Source: Halobacillus sp. Nhm2S1 | Lineage (GTDB): Bacteria; Bacillota; Bacilli; Bacillales; Halobacillaceae | Reading direction: 5' to 3' | NCBI RefSeq assembly: GCF_019599545.1 | Contig: NZ_JAIEZV010000001.1 | Location: forward strand, 434,001-498,000 | DNA: 64,000 nt | Notes under the pieces: generated by a model | Told to the model about the DNA's origin: nothing | Database searches by the model: none | What the model saw: the letters and a program-made list of their open reading frames with translations, nothing else | Made by a program: the position numbers and the translations under genes | Part shown: positions 23,630-33,272 of the stretch, piece after piece | Position numbering within the stretch: position 1 is the first letter of the stretch | Layout of the letters: each line of letters starts with the position of its first letter

Positions 23630-25018
23630 TTATGCTACATGATTCTTCTTTTCCTGTTGCTCGACTTCAGGAGCTTCGAACATCTGGCCATTTCCGTGTC
23701 CTTTTTCTTTCCCTGGAAGGATTAAATTAAGTCCCACACCGATGATGGCTGCAAGCGCCATTCCTGCAATTTGTACATCCTCTGTCACTTGGACGAAAGC
23801 ACCGCCTACGCCGATGACGAGGATGACAGAGGCGATGATCAAGTTTCGCTTTTCACCAAAGTCGATCTGATTATCAATTAACATCCGCAGGCCGCTGGAG
23901 GCGATGATTCCGAAGAGAAGGATGGATACCCCTCCCATAACGGCTGTCGGGATGGAGCTGATGACCGCGGTTACCATGCCGATAAAACCGAAGACGATGG
24001 CGATGACAGCCGCTCCTCCGATGACGAACACACTGTACACTCGTGTAATCGCGAGCACACCAATATTTTCTCCATACGTCGTGTTCGGAGGTCCTCCTAG
24101 GCAGGAGGCAATGAATGTGGCGACTCCATCCCCAAGAATGGATTTGTCCAGACCTGGATTTTTCAAAAAGTTTCTTCCTACGACTTTTGATAAGACCATT
24201 TGATCGCCTGTATGTTCCGTAATGGTGACAAGCGCAAAAGGAACCATCAGAAAGGCGATTTCCCAGCTGATCACTTCCAGCGGTGAGAAGTCGATGAATG
24301 GGACAACGAAATCAGGAGCCTGGAAGAGAGCTGCTATGGCGCCTGTAAACGAACCTGCTGTGGTTATTGCTGTCCATTCTTCTTGAATCCCGCTTGTGTC
24401 TACGATTCCTTGAGTCATAGCGAAAGCATACCCGCCGACAATTCCGAAGAGGATCGGCAGCAGAGAGAAGAATCCTTTAAAGTAGATTGATGCGATGATC
24501 GTAATTGCCAATGTGACAAGCGCAACCATGAAGTGTGTGCCACTGTAGATGTTTTCTTCCTGCCCCGGTAAGTACATGGCCATCTCCACAGCGGTTGATG
24601 CTAATCCAAGACCGATAACTATGATGACCGGGCCAACGACAATCGGAGGAAGCAGGTTCATAAGCCACTTCGTACCGAAAATGGAGATTAAAAGTGCAAC
24701 CAACCCGTAGACGAGGCCGGCAAGAAAACTTCCAACCATCGCCCCGGCAACCCCGCTCGATTTTGAAACTTCTATGATCGGAGCAATGAAAGCGAAACTT
24801 GAGCCGAGATAGGCCGGGACCTTCCCTCTTGTAATAAGCAGGTAAGCAAGTGTTCCAAACCCGCTTGATACGAGCGCTACTGATGGCGATAAGCCGGTCA
24901 GAAAAGGAACGAGAATCGTTGCGCCGAACATCGCGAACAGATGCTGGAGGCTTAGAACAAGCCATTTATTGAGTGCTGGGACTTCATTAACGTCGAGTGC
25001 TGCTTTATGTTGTTTCAT
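23630..25018 (-). CDS. pyrP: Uracil permease PyrP
   Basis: NCS2-family uracil:proton symporter, consistent with its place in the pyr operon. The 462-residue protein has about 12-14 hydrophobic segments and opens with the LSLQHLFAMFGATILVPFLT stretch typical of uracil permeases. It has a polar tail of about 25 residues (GHGNGQMFEAPEVEQQEKK) that makes it somewhat longer than the B. subtilis protein. It sits between attenuators 2 and 3, so its expression is tuned separately from pyrR and the enzyme genes. Confidence 0.95.
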   Translation of the reverse strand: MKQHKAALDVNEVPALNKWLVLSLQHLFAMFGATILVPFLTGLSPSVALVSSGFGTLAYLLITRGKVPAYLGSSFAFIAPIIEVSKSSGVAGAMVGSFLAGLVYGLVALLISIFGTKWLMNLLPPIVVGPVIIVIGLGLASTAVEMAMYLPGQEENIYSGTHFMVALVTLAITIIASIYFKGFFSLLPILFGIVGGYAFAMTQGIVDTSGIQEEWTAITTAGSFTGAIAALFQAPDFVVPFIDFSPLEVISWEIAFLMVPFALVTITEHTGDQMVLSKVVGRNFLKNPGLDKSILGDGVATFIASCLGGPPNTTYGENIGVLAITRVYSVFVIGGAAVIAIVFGFIGMVTAVISSIPTAVMGGVSILLFGIIASSGLRMLIDNQIDFGEKRNLIIASVILVIGVGGAFVQVTEDVQIAGMALAAIIGVGLNLILPGKEKGHGNGQMFEAPEVEQQEKKNHVA

Positions 25019-25091
25019 ATTGAATTCCTCCTTGATGTCTCCTCTTCTGCGAGAGGTAGTAAGTGGCTTTGAGCCCTCGAAAATTCCCCAT

Positions 25092-25197
25092 AAAAAAACC
25101 TCTTTGCGCTTAAAAAGAACGCAAAGAGGTAGACGTGTAGAGACACACGTATCCTTACGAACCTTTTAAGCCTCACGGGACTTCCTTTAAAGGTTAC
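25092..25197 (-). promoter_or_regulatory. PyrR-dependent attenuator 2 (pyrR/pyrP)
   Basis: The minus strand carries the binding loop AGTCCCGTGAGGCT (about 25170-25183) and a downstream terminator with arms ACCTCTTTGCG and CGCAAAGAGGT followed by seven T residues (25092-25131). It lies between the pyrR stop and the pyrP start. Confidence 0.93.
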
Positions 25198-25204
25198 TCT
25201 TCAT

Positions 25205-25890
<686 letters not shown>

Positions 25891-25908
25891 CTTTATATTC
25901 TATATGGA

Positions 25909-25937
25909 AGTATGACACTCCCTTTAGGGTTTGTCAA
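25909..25937 (-). promoter_or_regulatory. Sigma-A promoter of the pyr operon
   Basis: TTGACA at 25932-25937 and CATACT at 25909-25914 on the minus strand, spacer 17 bp, directly upstream of attenuator 1 and just after the rluD stop. Confidence 0.85.
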
Positions 25938-25944
25938 TAACTTT

Positions 25945-26856
25945 TTATACCTCTCTTGTTTCCAAGTACTTCAGTGTCTCTTTAAATTCTGCTGGAGGCT
26001 CCACCTCAAACTTTTTCCATTCACCTGTTCTCGGATGCTCAAAACCTAAGGATTTCGCATGCAAGGCCTGCCCATCAAGATCTAACGTTTTACGAGGGCC
26101 GTACTTTGGATCTCCCGCTAATGGATGCTCGATGTAGCGCATATGCACCCGGATCTGGTGCGTACGTCCTGTTTCCAGTTTACATTCGACCAGGGTGAAA
26201 TCAGTGAAATGACGCAGCACGCGGAAATGGGTGACCGCATCACGTCCACCATCAACCACTGCCATCCTTTGACGATCTTTAGGGTCCCGTCCAATCGGTG
26301 CATCAATGGTGCCATATTCATGATGAATTTCCCCATGAACAATCGCCTCATATTTACGTTCCACTGTCTTTTTCGACAGTTGCTCAGCGAGTGATTGATG
26401 AGCAAGATCATTTTTAGCAACCATCAATAGACCACTCGTGTCTTTATCAATCCGGTGGACGATTCCCGGACGCTCCACCCCATTGATTCCAGACAAATCT
26501 TTCACATGGAATAATAGAGCATTTACGAGTGTTCCGGAATAGTGGCCCGCTGCCGGGTGGATCACCATTCCTGATGGTTTATTGACGACAATCACATCTT
26601 CATCTTCGTACACAATCTCGATCGGAATGTCCTCCGGCAGGATATCCATCGGTTCAGGCTCAGGAATATGCCAAGTGATGCTCTCCCCCTCCTGAACCTT
26701 GTAATTGCTCTTTACCGCTTTCCCATCCACGAAGACAATGCCATCCTTAAGCCATCCCTGAATTTGAGATCTGGATGCTTCCTCGATGACTTCTGTTAAC
26801 AATTTATCAATCCGCTTGGACTGATCGTTTTCTGTAACCTTATAGTGTTCACTCAA
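25945..26856 (-). CDS. rluD: RluD-family 23S rRNA pseudouridine synthase
   Basis: Homologue of B. subtilis YlyB. An N-terminal S4 RNA-binding domain (about 14-75) is followed by the pseudouridine synthase core with the catalytic aspartate in [14 protein letters not shown] (D137). It is expected to modify the large rRNA helix 69 region; the exact target is inferred from the family. The start is a TTG at 26856, 9 bases after GGAAG, overlapping the lspA stop. It lies between lspA and pyrR as in B. subtilis. Confidence 0.94.
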   Translation of the reverse strand: MSEHYKVTENDQSKRIDKLLTEVIEEASRSQIQGWLKDGIVFVDGKAVKSNYKVQEGESITWHIPEPEPMDILPEDIPIEIVYEDEDVIVVNKPSGMVIHPAAGHYSGTLVNALLFHVKDLSGINGVERPGIVHRIDKDTSGLLMVAKNDLAHQSLAEQLSKKTVERKYEAIVHGEIHHEYGTIDAPIGRDPKDRQRMAVVDGGRDAVTHFRVLRHFTDFTLVECKLETGRTHQIRVHMRYIEHPLAGDPKYGPRKTLDLDGQALHAKSLGFEHPRTGEWKKFEVEPPAEFKETLKYLETREV

Positions 26857-27326
26857 GATTTTAAACTTCCTTTCTTTCTGCGCTCATCCACGAACGTGGC
26901 AATCATGACAAAAATCACTCCGACGACAAGAGCAGAGTCCGCTACGTTGAAAATAGGAAAGTCGTAAGTGAAAATGTACGTGTTGGCGAAATCAACGACT
27001 TCCTTACGAAATACACGGTCGATGAAATTCCCAATCGCTCCTGCGAGGATGAATGCAAGAGCTACACCTACAAAACGACTTTCTTTTCCATATTGATGTA
27101 AATAATAAATGACAAAACCAATGACGACCACTGTTATGATATAAAAGAACCACATCTGCCCTTGTAGGATTCCCCAGGCAGCTCCTTGATTTCGGTGAGA
27201 GGTCAAGTAGAAAAAGTTCTCAATGATCGTTATGCTTTCTCCAATATTCATTTTCGTGACTACAAGCCACTTTGTCCACTGATCAAGGATGATGAGACCA
27301 ATGGCGATGATATAATACAAAATCAT
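26853..27326 (-). CDS. lspA: Lipoprotein signal peptidase (signal peptidase II)
   Basis: Membrane aspartyl protease that removes lipoprotein signal peptides. There are four membrane segments in 157 residues. The catalytic aspartates are D103 (GNFIDR) and D130 (FNVADS), with the conserved RNQGAAWG motif at 45-52. In B. subtilis ileS and ylyA lie upstream; here a repeat element and divIVA lie upstream instead. Confidence 0.97.
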   Translation of the reverse strand: MILYYIIAIGLIILDQWTKWLVVTKMNIGESITIIENFFYLTSHRNQGAAWGILQGQMWFFYIITVVVIGFVIYYLHQYGKESRFVGVALAFILAGAIGNFIDRVFRKEVVDFANTYIFTYDFPIFNVADSALVVGVIFVMIATFVDERRKKGSLKS

Positions 27327-27400
27327 AAGCGTCCCCCATGAATCTTAGTCCTAGCCTATTGTACCACAAAACTCCCTCTGCAAAGAACAACTTCTCACTT

Positions 27401-27887
27401 CCACATAAGCTCCCTTTACTTGAAGACTCAGTTTCGAGACTTTAGTTGAGTGGATGGGGCTGCGGGGAATAGCTCGCTTTCCGCGGGAGCGCGGTGAGCC
27501 TCCTCGGACTTCGTCCTGTGGGGTCTCACCCTGCACTTTTTTTCCCCGCAGGAGTCTCGCCATTCCCCTCCGCCCACTTTTCGTAAGACATTCTCGAAAC
27601 TACCTTCCAGTAATAAGAGCTTTTGTAGTTAGGAATCCTATACCGATGTTGATTAAGCAGGATTCCCCAACACAACTAGGCATGTTACTTTAAGAGGGAT
27701 TTGGAGAACCTCATTTGGTAAAGGGGCGGAGGGAAACGGTGAGACTCCTGTGGGAAGTGCGTGGTAGATGAGACCCCGCAGAGCGTTAGCTCGAGGAGGC
27801 TCATCACTCGCCCACGGAAAGCGAACCTTTTCCCGGAGCCTTAAGCTCCCATAAAAGTCTCGAAACTGAGTCTTCAACAATCCTGCC
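27401..27887 (-). repeat. Dispersed TIR element, copy 2 (full length, 487 bp)
   Basis: Perfect 21-bp terminal inverted repeats occupy 27420-27440 and 27857-27877 (TTGAAGACTCAG...GAGAC and its complement). Outside them are the R-end signature (CCACATAAGCTCCCTTTACT, 27401-27420) and the L-end signature TCCTGCC (27881-27887). Two GC-rich modules face each other around an A/T-rich centre with internal TCTCGAAAC. It fills the 27327-27986 gap between divIVA and lspA, exactly where ileS usually lies. Orientation is R to L on the plus strand. Confidence 0.88.
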
Positions 27888-27913
27888 CGTTTGCTTAAGA
27901 AGGGGTGGAAGAG

Positions 27914-27947
27914 AAAAGGTGCCGTTCTTGTGGGAACGGCACCTTGG
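27914..27947 (-). terminator. Terminator of divIVA
   Basis: Perfect 12-bp stem (27916-27927 with 27934-27945, arms AAGGTGCCGTTC and its complement) followed by TTTT on the minus strand. It lies between divIVA and repeat copy 2, so lspA is not in the same transcript. Confidence 0.85.
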
Positions 27948-27986
27948 TTAGTATGAAAGAATAATTTCCGTATGTACGGGATGGGA

Positions 27987-28511
27987 TTATGGCTGGGAGC
28001 TGTATTCCTCTTCCATTTTACGCTCCACTTCTTTCTCATCATCAAGCTCTGTATCAAATAGATGATCCCAATCATCGTTGTCGATCATATCGATTTGAGC
28101 TTCTATCAGCATACGCAGTCTTGTTTTGAAAACTTTCGCCTGCTTTTTCATATCTTCAACTTCGATATTAATGCGGCGTGACTTTTCCAATGCTTCATTA
28201 ATGATACGATCAGCATTCTTTTCTGCTTCTTTGACGATTAATTTCGATTCTTTGTTTGCACTGTTTTTTACGTCTTCTGCCGTTTCTTGGGCGACGAGAA
28301 TTGATTTATTGAGCGTCGTCTCAATATCGTTGAAGTGACCGAGACGTTCGTTCAATTGACTGACTTCTCGCTCCAACTCTTTCTTCTGGCGTATGACGAT
28401 TTCATAATCTTTGATGACCTGATCGAGAAATTCATTGACCTCATCTTCATCATACCCTCTGAAACCGCGAGTAAATTCTTTATTATGAATATCCAGTGGT
28501 GTTAATGGCAC
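27987..28511 (-). CDS. divIVA: Cell division initiation / polar protein DivIVA
   Basis: Coiled-coil protein that binds negatively curved membrane at poles and septa and positions the Min system and, during sporulation, the chromosome origin. The N-terminal membrane-binding domain (MPLTPLDIHNKEF, with F and R in the EFTRGFRGYD loop) is followed by a long coiled coil. The start is a GTG at 28511, 7 bases after GGAGG, which gives the family N-terminus. The ATG three codons upstream lies too near the ribosome binding site. The product is 174 residues. Confidence 0.95.
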   Translation of the reverse strand: MPLTPLDIHNKEFTRGFRGYDEDEVNEFLDQVIKDYEIVIRQKKELEREVSQLNERLGHFNDIETTLNKSILVAQETAEDVKNSANKESKLIVKEAEKNADRIINEALEKSRRINIEVEDMKKQAKVFKTRLRMLIEAQIDMIDNDDWDHLFDTELDDEKEVERKMEEEYSSQP

Positions 28512-28587
28512 ACCATCCACCTCCCCAAAACATCGATCTAGTTAATAAATTCGACAGGAACCTACGTTATCCTTCTTTGTTGGTGCA

Positions 28588-29361
28588 TTAATTTAATTTT
28601 GATGTCATGACTTTATATTTTTCCTTCTTCGTTTCGCCGAGGATTTCATCCAACCTGCTCCTCCCTTTTCCACGTAGAGAAATGAGATCGCCTTCCTCTA
28701 ATGGAAAAGAAGCGTCTTCGACGGTACGGAAATTAACCTTTACTTGGCCTGCTTCAATGAACATCGAAGCTTTATTGCGGGACATGCCGTATATTTCCTT
28801 GACCATAACGTCCAGGCGCAATGAAGACACCGTCGTTTGTTTGGTGGACCATGTTTCATTGCTCTCTATTCGTGCGGATAATGGTTTTTCATCAAATTGT
28901 ACGTTGGAACGCTTAATGCCGGTTAAGTTCATTTTGATGTAATCACTAATCTCAGAAGCTGCTGTAATTTGAATCGTCCCATCTTGAACCACGAGGTCGC
29001 CCATTTTCTCTCTGCGAATTCCTAAGGACATAAAGGCTCCTAAAACATCGCGGTGTTCCAGCGTTACAAATTTTTGAGGATAAGCAGCTTCCAACAGAGT
29101 CAGTTGAAAGTCCTCTTTTTCAATAATCTCGTAATCAGGAGCGATGATGGCTCGTTTTCTTTCACTAGCATCCGCGCCACCTTCCAATCCGTAAATAAGA
29201 TCCGGATCGTTTCCCATAATCGCCTTCATGATCATCTGCTCCCTCGGGTCGAGGAAATCTGTCAGTTTCCGCTGATATTTTAGAGCGACATCTTCGCGAA
29301 AAGATAAGACTTGATCAATGAATGGCTTTTCTTCTTTCCGAAAGTGCTGATAGATATCCAC
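28588..29361 (-). CDS. ylmH: S4-domain RNA-binding protein YlmH
   Basis: Conserved cell-division-cluster protein with a C-terminal S4 RNA-binding domain (about 180-240) and an N-terminal region specific to the family. Recent work on B. subtilis links YlmH to rescue of stalled 50S complexes alongside RqcH; that role here is inferred. The start is a GTG at 29361 with GGAGG 8-9 bases upstream. It is 257 residues long, lies between ylmG and divIVA, and is preceded by a terminator-like hairpin. Confidence 0.93.
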   Translation of the reverse strand: MDIYQHFRKEEKPFIDQVLSFREDVALKYQRKLTDFLDPREQMIMKAIMGNDPDLIYGLEGGADASERKRAIIAPDYEIIEKEDFQLTLLEAAYPQKFVTLEHRDVLGAFMSLGIRREKMGDLVVQDGTIQITAASEISDYIKMNLTGIKRSNVQFDEKPLSARIESNETWSTKQTTVSSLRLDVMVKEIYGMSRNKASMFIEAGQVKVNFRTVEDASFPLEEGDLISLRGKGRSRLDEILGETKKEKYKVMTSKLN

Positions 29362-29379
29362 CTAAAAAACCTCCATAAC

Positions 29380-29432
29380 TACCAAAAGGAACAGATGTGA
29401 GAACATAGATGTGCTCTCTGATCTGTTCCTAG
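29380..29432 (-). terminator. Terminator-like hairpin between ylmG and ylmH
   Basis: Outer arms AGGAACAGAT (29421-29430 on the minus strand) and ATCTGTTCCT (29387-29396) are perfect over 10 bp, followed by TTTT. An inner GAGA/TCTC pairing extends the structure. It precedes the ylmH ribosome binding site and may lower read-through into ylmH and divIVA. Confidence 0.55.
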
Positions 29433-29434
29433 AC

Positions 29435-29704
29435 TCATAATCCCATAATGATGTAATATAGTTCGCCTAAACCTGCTCGAGCAAAGTTCAAAACGAGAAT
29501 AGCAACGATTGGTGAAATATCAATCATACCTAGAGGAGGAATAATTTTTCGGAAAGGCTCCAAGAAAGGCTCAGCCAATCGTGAAAGAACTTCACCAAAA
29601 CTGGATTCACGTGCCCCAGGGAACCAGGACATCAAAATGTAGATAATGAGAATCCAACTGTAAATTTGTAGTGCTGTCATTAAAATCTGAAACAAAAACG
29701 CCAT
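29435..29704 (-). CDS. ylmG: YggT-family membrane protein YlmG
   Basis: Small membrane protein of 89 residues with two hydrophobic segments (about 3-27 and 63-85) separated by the conserved RLAEPFLEPFRKIIPPLG loop. The family is linked to division and membrane organisation, with no defined enzymatic role. It starts 3 bases after the sepF stop, with AAGGTGG upstream. Confidence 0.92.
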   Translation of the reverse strand: MAFLFQILMTALQIYSWILIIYILMSWFPGARESSFGEVLSRLAEPFLEPFRKIIPPLGMIDISPIVAILVLNFARAGLGELYYIIMGL

Positions 29705-29707
29705 GTC

Positions 29708-30157
29708 TTACCACCTTCTGTTTATATCATCGTCTTCTTGTGCAATCATTTCTGAAATCGACCCTGAAATCTCAACGTTATCAGGCGTACATAGAAATGT
29801 TTGTGTACCAAGTTTCTGAATATCTCCACCTATAGCATATACCGTTCCGCTTAAAAAATCTACAATCCGTTTTGCCTGATGATGATCAACACGCTGTAAG
29901 TTGATGACCACGGCACGACGGTTGACCAGCTGATCAGCAATGTCCTGAGCTTCATTGTAGCTGCTCGGCTCACTCAATACCATTTTTGATGAGGATTTAG
30001 CACTTTTCAAACTGACGACGTTGCCCTGCTCCTGTTTCTTCGTCGTTCGTTGGCGCTGTGCAGGTTCTTCTTCGTAATCATCTTCTACTTCTTCCTCAAT
30101 GTACTCGTATTCATCATCCAACGTGAAAAACGAACGAAATTTATTTTTCATGCTCAT
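29708..30157 (-). CDS. sepF: Cell division protein SepF
   Basis: Forms rings that bundle FtsZ filaments and anchors them to the membrane through an N-terminal amphipathic helix ([11 protein letters not shown]). An acidic linker (about 15-45) leads to the C-terminal polymerising domain (about 60-140). The start at 30157 matches B. subtilis and follows GAGGTG; the frame from 30166 adds three residues. The product is 149 residues, and the gene lies in the conserved ylmD-ylmE-sepF-ylmG order. Confidence 0.94.
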   Translation of the reverse strand: MSMKNKFRSFFTLDDEYEYIEEEVEDDYEEEPAQRQRTTKKQEQGNVVSLKSAKSSSKMVLSEPSSYNEAQDIADQLVNRRAVVINLQRVDHHQAKRIVDFLSGTVYAIGGDIQKLGTQTFLCTPDNVEISGSISEMIAQEDDDINRRW

Positions 30158-30178
30158 TTTCATCACCTCTGATTTTAT

Positions 30179-30850
30179 TTATTCACCGACAAGACTGGAG
30201 CCAAGGCGGATATGTGTCGCTCCTTCTTCGATCGCCAGTGCGAAGTCGTTGCTCATTCCCATGGACAAATATTCACAAGGGGCATGACGATAACCTTTGT
30301 CCCTGATGCGATCTCTTAAAGCCCTGAGTTGGCGGAATACACCACGCAACTTCTCCTCGTCGTCTGTATGAGGGGCCATCGTCATCAGACCGACGACTTT
30401 AACATTTTCGTAATGACTTAACACTTCTATAAAAGATTCAACTTCTGAAGCAGCCAACCCGTGTTTGGATTCCTCTTCACTAATATTCACCTGAATAAAA
30501 CATGGAACCGGGCAGTTGGCCCTTTTGTTTATCTCTTTCGCTAGGGATTTCCGGTCAAGAGAGTGGATCATGGAGACTTGTCCAATCACATCCTTCACTT
30601 TTCGCGATTGCAGGGTCCCGATAAAATGCCAGGTTGCCTGATCGCCGATTTCCTCATATTTTTCCAGAAGACCTTCTTTACGGTTTTCTCCAAGATGTTT
30701 AATTCCTGCCTTAAGGGCTTCTTGTGCCCGTTCAGTAGTGACGTATTTGGTAACCGCAATAAGGGTGATTTCATTTTTAGCACGTCCACTATTTTTACAA
30801 GCTTGTTCAATTTTTTGATCTATTTTTGCTAAGTTATCTACAACCGACAT
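30179..30850 (-). CDS. ylmE: Pyridoxal phosphate homeostasis protein (YggS/YlmE family)
   Basis: PLP-binding TIM-barrel protein that buffers free pyridoxal phosphate; no catalysis is known for the family. The Schiff-base lysine lies in LIAVTKYV, and [12 protein letters not shown] and the C-terminal [18 protein letters not shown] segment are conserved. It is 223 residues with a GGAAGGAG ribosome binding site. Confidence 0.95.
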   Translation of the reverse strand: MSVVDNLAKIDQKIEQACKNSGRAKNEITLIAVTKYVTTERAQEALKAGIKHLGENRKEGLLEKYEEIGDQATWHFIGTLQSRKVKDVIGQVSMIHSLDRKSLAKEINKRANCPVPCFIQVNISEEESKHGLAASEVESFIEVLSHYENVKVVGLMTMAPHTDDEEKLRGVFRQLRALRDRIRDKGYRHAPCEYLSMGMSNDFALAIEEGATHIRLGSSLVGE

Positions 30851-30871
30851 GTTAGAACTCCTTCCCGCTCA

Positions 30872-31669
30872 TCAAGTTCGAAGCGTGATAAACCCAAGCA
30901 TACGCCCCGTACTCCCCTGATCCCGACGGTGGGAATAAAACGTTTTTTCTTCCTCGTATGTACAAAAGTCAGTCATTTGAATATTGTCTGCCCTCAAACC
31001 TTCTTCGATCATCATTCTCCTGTGAAGAACTTTAAGGTCTAATTGATATTTCCCTTTTCCTTTGTTTATCACACATTCTTTTTGGTAACTTTCAGGGATG
31101 AAACTGATGACATGGTCATCTACTTCATAGTGTTTCATACCAATGGATGGCCCGATGACGACATGGATGTTTTCAAGCTTACATCCTTTGTATTGCAGCG
31201 CGCGGAGCATCTCTCCTGCCATCCCGTTTACTGTGCCCTTCCATCCAGCATGAGCAATGCCTACCCACCCTGATTCAGAATCAGCAAAATATAAAGGTAC
31301 GCAATCTGCAAAGAAAGCGCCAAGGACAAGGTTTTTCTCGTTGGTAATCAATCCATCAACGTTCGTCACGGCTGTCTGCAAAGAAGTCGTGCCAGCTCCG
31401 GCACTCCTCTGATCTACAGCAGCAACCTCCGTGCCATGAACCTGCTCACCGATGACCCATCTGGAAAGAGGGATACCAATCTCCTCGGCAAGCGCTCGTC
31501 TATTATTCAATACATCTTCTTTTTTATCGGATACATGGAGCCCCATGTTCAGCGTATCGAAAGGGGCTTCACTATGCCCGCCCTGTCGTGTCGTCAATCC
31601 TGCAGTCACATTCTGGTGGGAATGAAAACAAGTCATCTGTCTAATGGAATGTGATTGGAAAGGTTCCAT
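30872..31669 (-). CDS. ylmD: Multicopper-oxidase/laccase-fold purine nucleoside phosphorylase-type protein YlmD
   Basis: Belongs to the YfiH/LACC1 family, whose members act on purine nucleosides (deaminase and phosphorolysis reactions); YlmD was formerly called a laccase. Metal or active-site residues are visible in ADCVPLYF and IAHAGWKGTVNG. Length is 265 residues. It follows ylmC and precedes ylmE, the usual Bacillales order. Confidence 0.93.
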   Translation of the reverse strand: MEPFQSHSIRQMTCFHSHQNVTAGLTTRQGGHSEAPFDTLNMGLHVSDKKEDVLNNRRALAEEIGIPLSRWVIGEQVHGTEVAAVDQRSAGAGTTSLQTAVTNVDGLITNEKNLVLGAFFADCVPLYFADSESGWVGIAHAGWKGTVNGMAGEMLRALQYKGCKLENIHVVIGPSIGMKHYEVDDHVISFIPESYQKECVINKGKGKYQLDLKVLHRRMMIEEGLRADNIQMTDFCTYEEEKTFYSHRRDQGSTGRMLGFITLRT

Positions 31670-31726
31670 TTGAACACCACCTCAATTTCACTCCATTTTA
31701 ACACATTTTTCATCCAATTTCTTCTC

Positions 31727-32002
31727 TTATTCGTCTGATTCTGTCTTTTGTACTGTAGAAATGCTTTTGTAGCCGTTCTTTTTCACTAAAATGACATCGG
31801 CTCCGATGTTGACAATTTGATCCCATGGAATCGTCATCTCTTCTTCTTTTCCGAAAAGCCCCATGGCTTTTCCTTTCATCGTGAGGACAAGCCCCTTGAG
31901 CCGGCCTCTTTGAGTATCAATATCAAGATCGCTTATATAGCCCAGTCTTTCTCCTGTTTCCATTGCAATGACGTCTTTCATTTGCAGTTCCGTGATTTTC
32001 AT
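31727..32002 (-). CDS. ylmC: PRC-barrel protein of the YlmC/YmxH sporulation family
   Basis: A single PRC-barrel domain in 91 residues, opening MKITELQMKDVIAMETGERLG. The family is conserved in endospore formers beside ylmD and sigG, with no established biochemical role. Upstream lies repeat copy 3, separating it from sigG. Confidence 0.9.
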   Translation of the reverse strand: MKITELQMKDVIAMETGERLGYISDLDIDTQRGRLKGLVLTMKGKAMGLFGKEEEMTIPWDQIVNIGADVILVKKNGYKSISTVQKTESDE

Positions 32003-32103
32003 GTCTCCTCACACTCCTTATTCCCACTATATGCATAACATCAACAAATTAGAAAACAGAGAAAATGATTCTCCCATTTACTCAAACTCTTTTTAATGGA
32101 TAT

Positions 32104-32360
32104 GGCAGGTTTCTGTAAGACTCAGTTTCAAGACTTTTATGGGAGCTTAGGGGCTCCAGGAAAAGGTTCGCTTTCCGTGGGCGAGTGATGAGCCTCCTCG
32201 AGCTAACGCTCTGCGGGGTCTCATCTACCACTCACTTCCCACGGGACGAAGTCCGAGGAGGCTCACCGCGCTCCCGCGGAAAGCGAGCTATTCCCCGCAG
32301 CCCCATCCACTCAACTAAAGTCTCGAAACTAAGTCTTCAAGTAAAGGGAGCGTTTGTGGA
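32104..32360 (+). repeat. Dispersed TIR element, copy 3 (short derivative, 257 bp)
   Basis: Runs L to R: GGCAGG at 32104, then GTAAGACTCAGTTTCAAGAC, a B-type module, a C-type module, GTCTCGAAACTAAGTCTTC and the R signature AAGTAAAGGGAGCGTTTGTG. The whole A/T-rich centre and the inner parts of both modules are missing, so the two halves are fused directly. The result is a near-continuous palindrome between ylmC and sigG, filling the 32003-32410 gap. Confidence 0.87.
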
Positions 32361-32373
32361 GGAAGTTTTGTCA

Positions 32374-32405
32374 TAAAAAAAAGCTTCTGCGTGGGCAGAA
32401 GCTTA
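32374..32405 (-). terminator. Terminator of sigG
   Basis: Minus-strand stem AAGCTTCTGC / GCAGAAGCTT around CCAC, followed by eight T residues, a few bases downstream of the sigG stop. Confidence 0.92.
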
Positions 32406-32410
32406 AGGTT

Positions 32411-33190
32411 TCATTGGAACATAGATGAATTCATTTCTTTAATGGCCGCTTTTTCTAGCCGCGACACTTGAGCTTGCGAGATTCCGATTTCCTCAGCGAC
32501 TTCCATTTGCGTTTTCCCTTGAAAGAAGCGTTTCGTCAAAATCATTTTCTCTCGGTCATTCAGTTGCTTCATTCCTTCTCTTAGCGATAGTTCATCAAGC
32601 CAAACAGAATCTTTTTCCCGGTCATCTTTCAACTGATCGACAACAAAAATCGGATCACCACCGTCATTGTAGATCGGCTCGAAAAGGGATACGGGATCCT
32701 GGATGGCATCCATCGCAAAGACTACATCTTCGTGCGGGACTCCCATTCGTTCTGCGATTTCATGAGGAGCCGGATCTTTACTCGTCTCACTAATCATTTT
32801 CTCACGCATCTGCAAAGCTTTATAAGCTGTGTCGCGCAAGGATCTGGATACACGAATCGGGTTGTTGTCTCTTAAGTACCTGCGAATTTCACCAATGATC
32901 ATAGGTACAGCGTAAGTAGAAAATTTCACATTGTGGCTTAAATCAAAATTATCAATGGATTTCATGAGACCGATGCATCCAACTTGGAACAAATCGTCTC
33001 CATACTCTCCGCGATTGTTAAAACGCTGAATAACGGATAAAACGAGGCGGAGGTTGCCATTCACCAGCTGTTCTCTTGCCTCCAGCTCTCCACTTTGCAA
33101 GCGTTCAAACAGGTCTCGCATTTCTGCATTTTTCAGTACCGGAAGTTTTGATGTATCTACGCCGCATATCTCTACTTTATGTCGTGTCAA
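32411..33190 (-). CDS. sigG: RNA polymerase sigma-G factor (forespore, late)
   Basis: Directs late forespore transcription (small acid-soluble proteins, germination genes). Regions 2, 3 and 4 of a sigma-70 protein are complete, with ISQAQVSRLEKAAIKEMN as the -35-recognising helix. The 259 residues match B. subtilis closely. The start is a TTG at 33190 after GGGAGGG. The N-terminal EICGVDTSKLPVL stretch, which binds anti-sigma SpoIIAB, is conserved. Confidence 0.98.
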   Translation of the reverse strand: MTRHKVEICGVDTSKLPVLKNAEMRDLFERLQSGELEAREQLVNGNLRLVLSVIQRFNNRGEYGDDLFQVGCIGLMKSIDNFDLSHNVKFSTYAVPMIIGEIRRYLRDNNPIRVSRSLRDTAYKALQMREKMISETSKDPAPHEIAERMGVPHEDVVFAMDAIQDPVSLFEPIYNDGGDPIFVVDQLKDDREKDSVWLDELSLREGMKQLNDREKMILTKRFFQGKTQMEVAEEIGISQAQVSRLEKAAIKEMNSSMFQ

Positions 33191-33224
33191 TGTAAGACCC
33201 TCCCAGGAAGCTGTAATCAGTTCT

Positions 33225-33253
33225 CAGTATCTCCCTGGGTGGGAAAATTATGC
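33225..33253 (-). promoter_or_regulatory. Sigma-F/sigma-G type promoter of sigG
   Basis: On the minus strand GCATA (33249-33253) matches the sigma-F -35 pattern GywTA, and GGAGATACTG (33225-33234) fits the -10 pattern GGnrAnAnTw at all but the last position. The spacer is 14 bases. It lies in the 82-bp sigE/sigG gap, as expected for forespore expression with autoregulation. Confidence 0.65.
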
Positions 33254-33272
33254 ATCAAAGGGTCGTCGTCCG

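Noticed and set aside
27351-27563. Arginine/proline-rich reading frames inside the repeat (also at 13397-13588, 32185-32376, 35065-35541, 59246-59682)
   Set aside because: They occur in whichever frame the GC-rich modules leave open, on both strands, without ribosome binding sites, and recur because the DNA repeats. They are by-products of the element, not genes.
27327-27986. T-box riboswitch for an aminoacyl-tRNA synthetase gene
   Set aside because: I looked for one because ileS normally lies here, but no T-box sequence or specifier stem is visible, and no synthetase gene follows.
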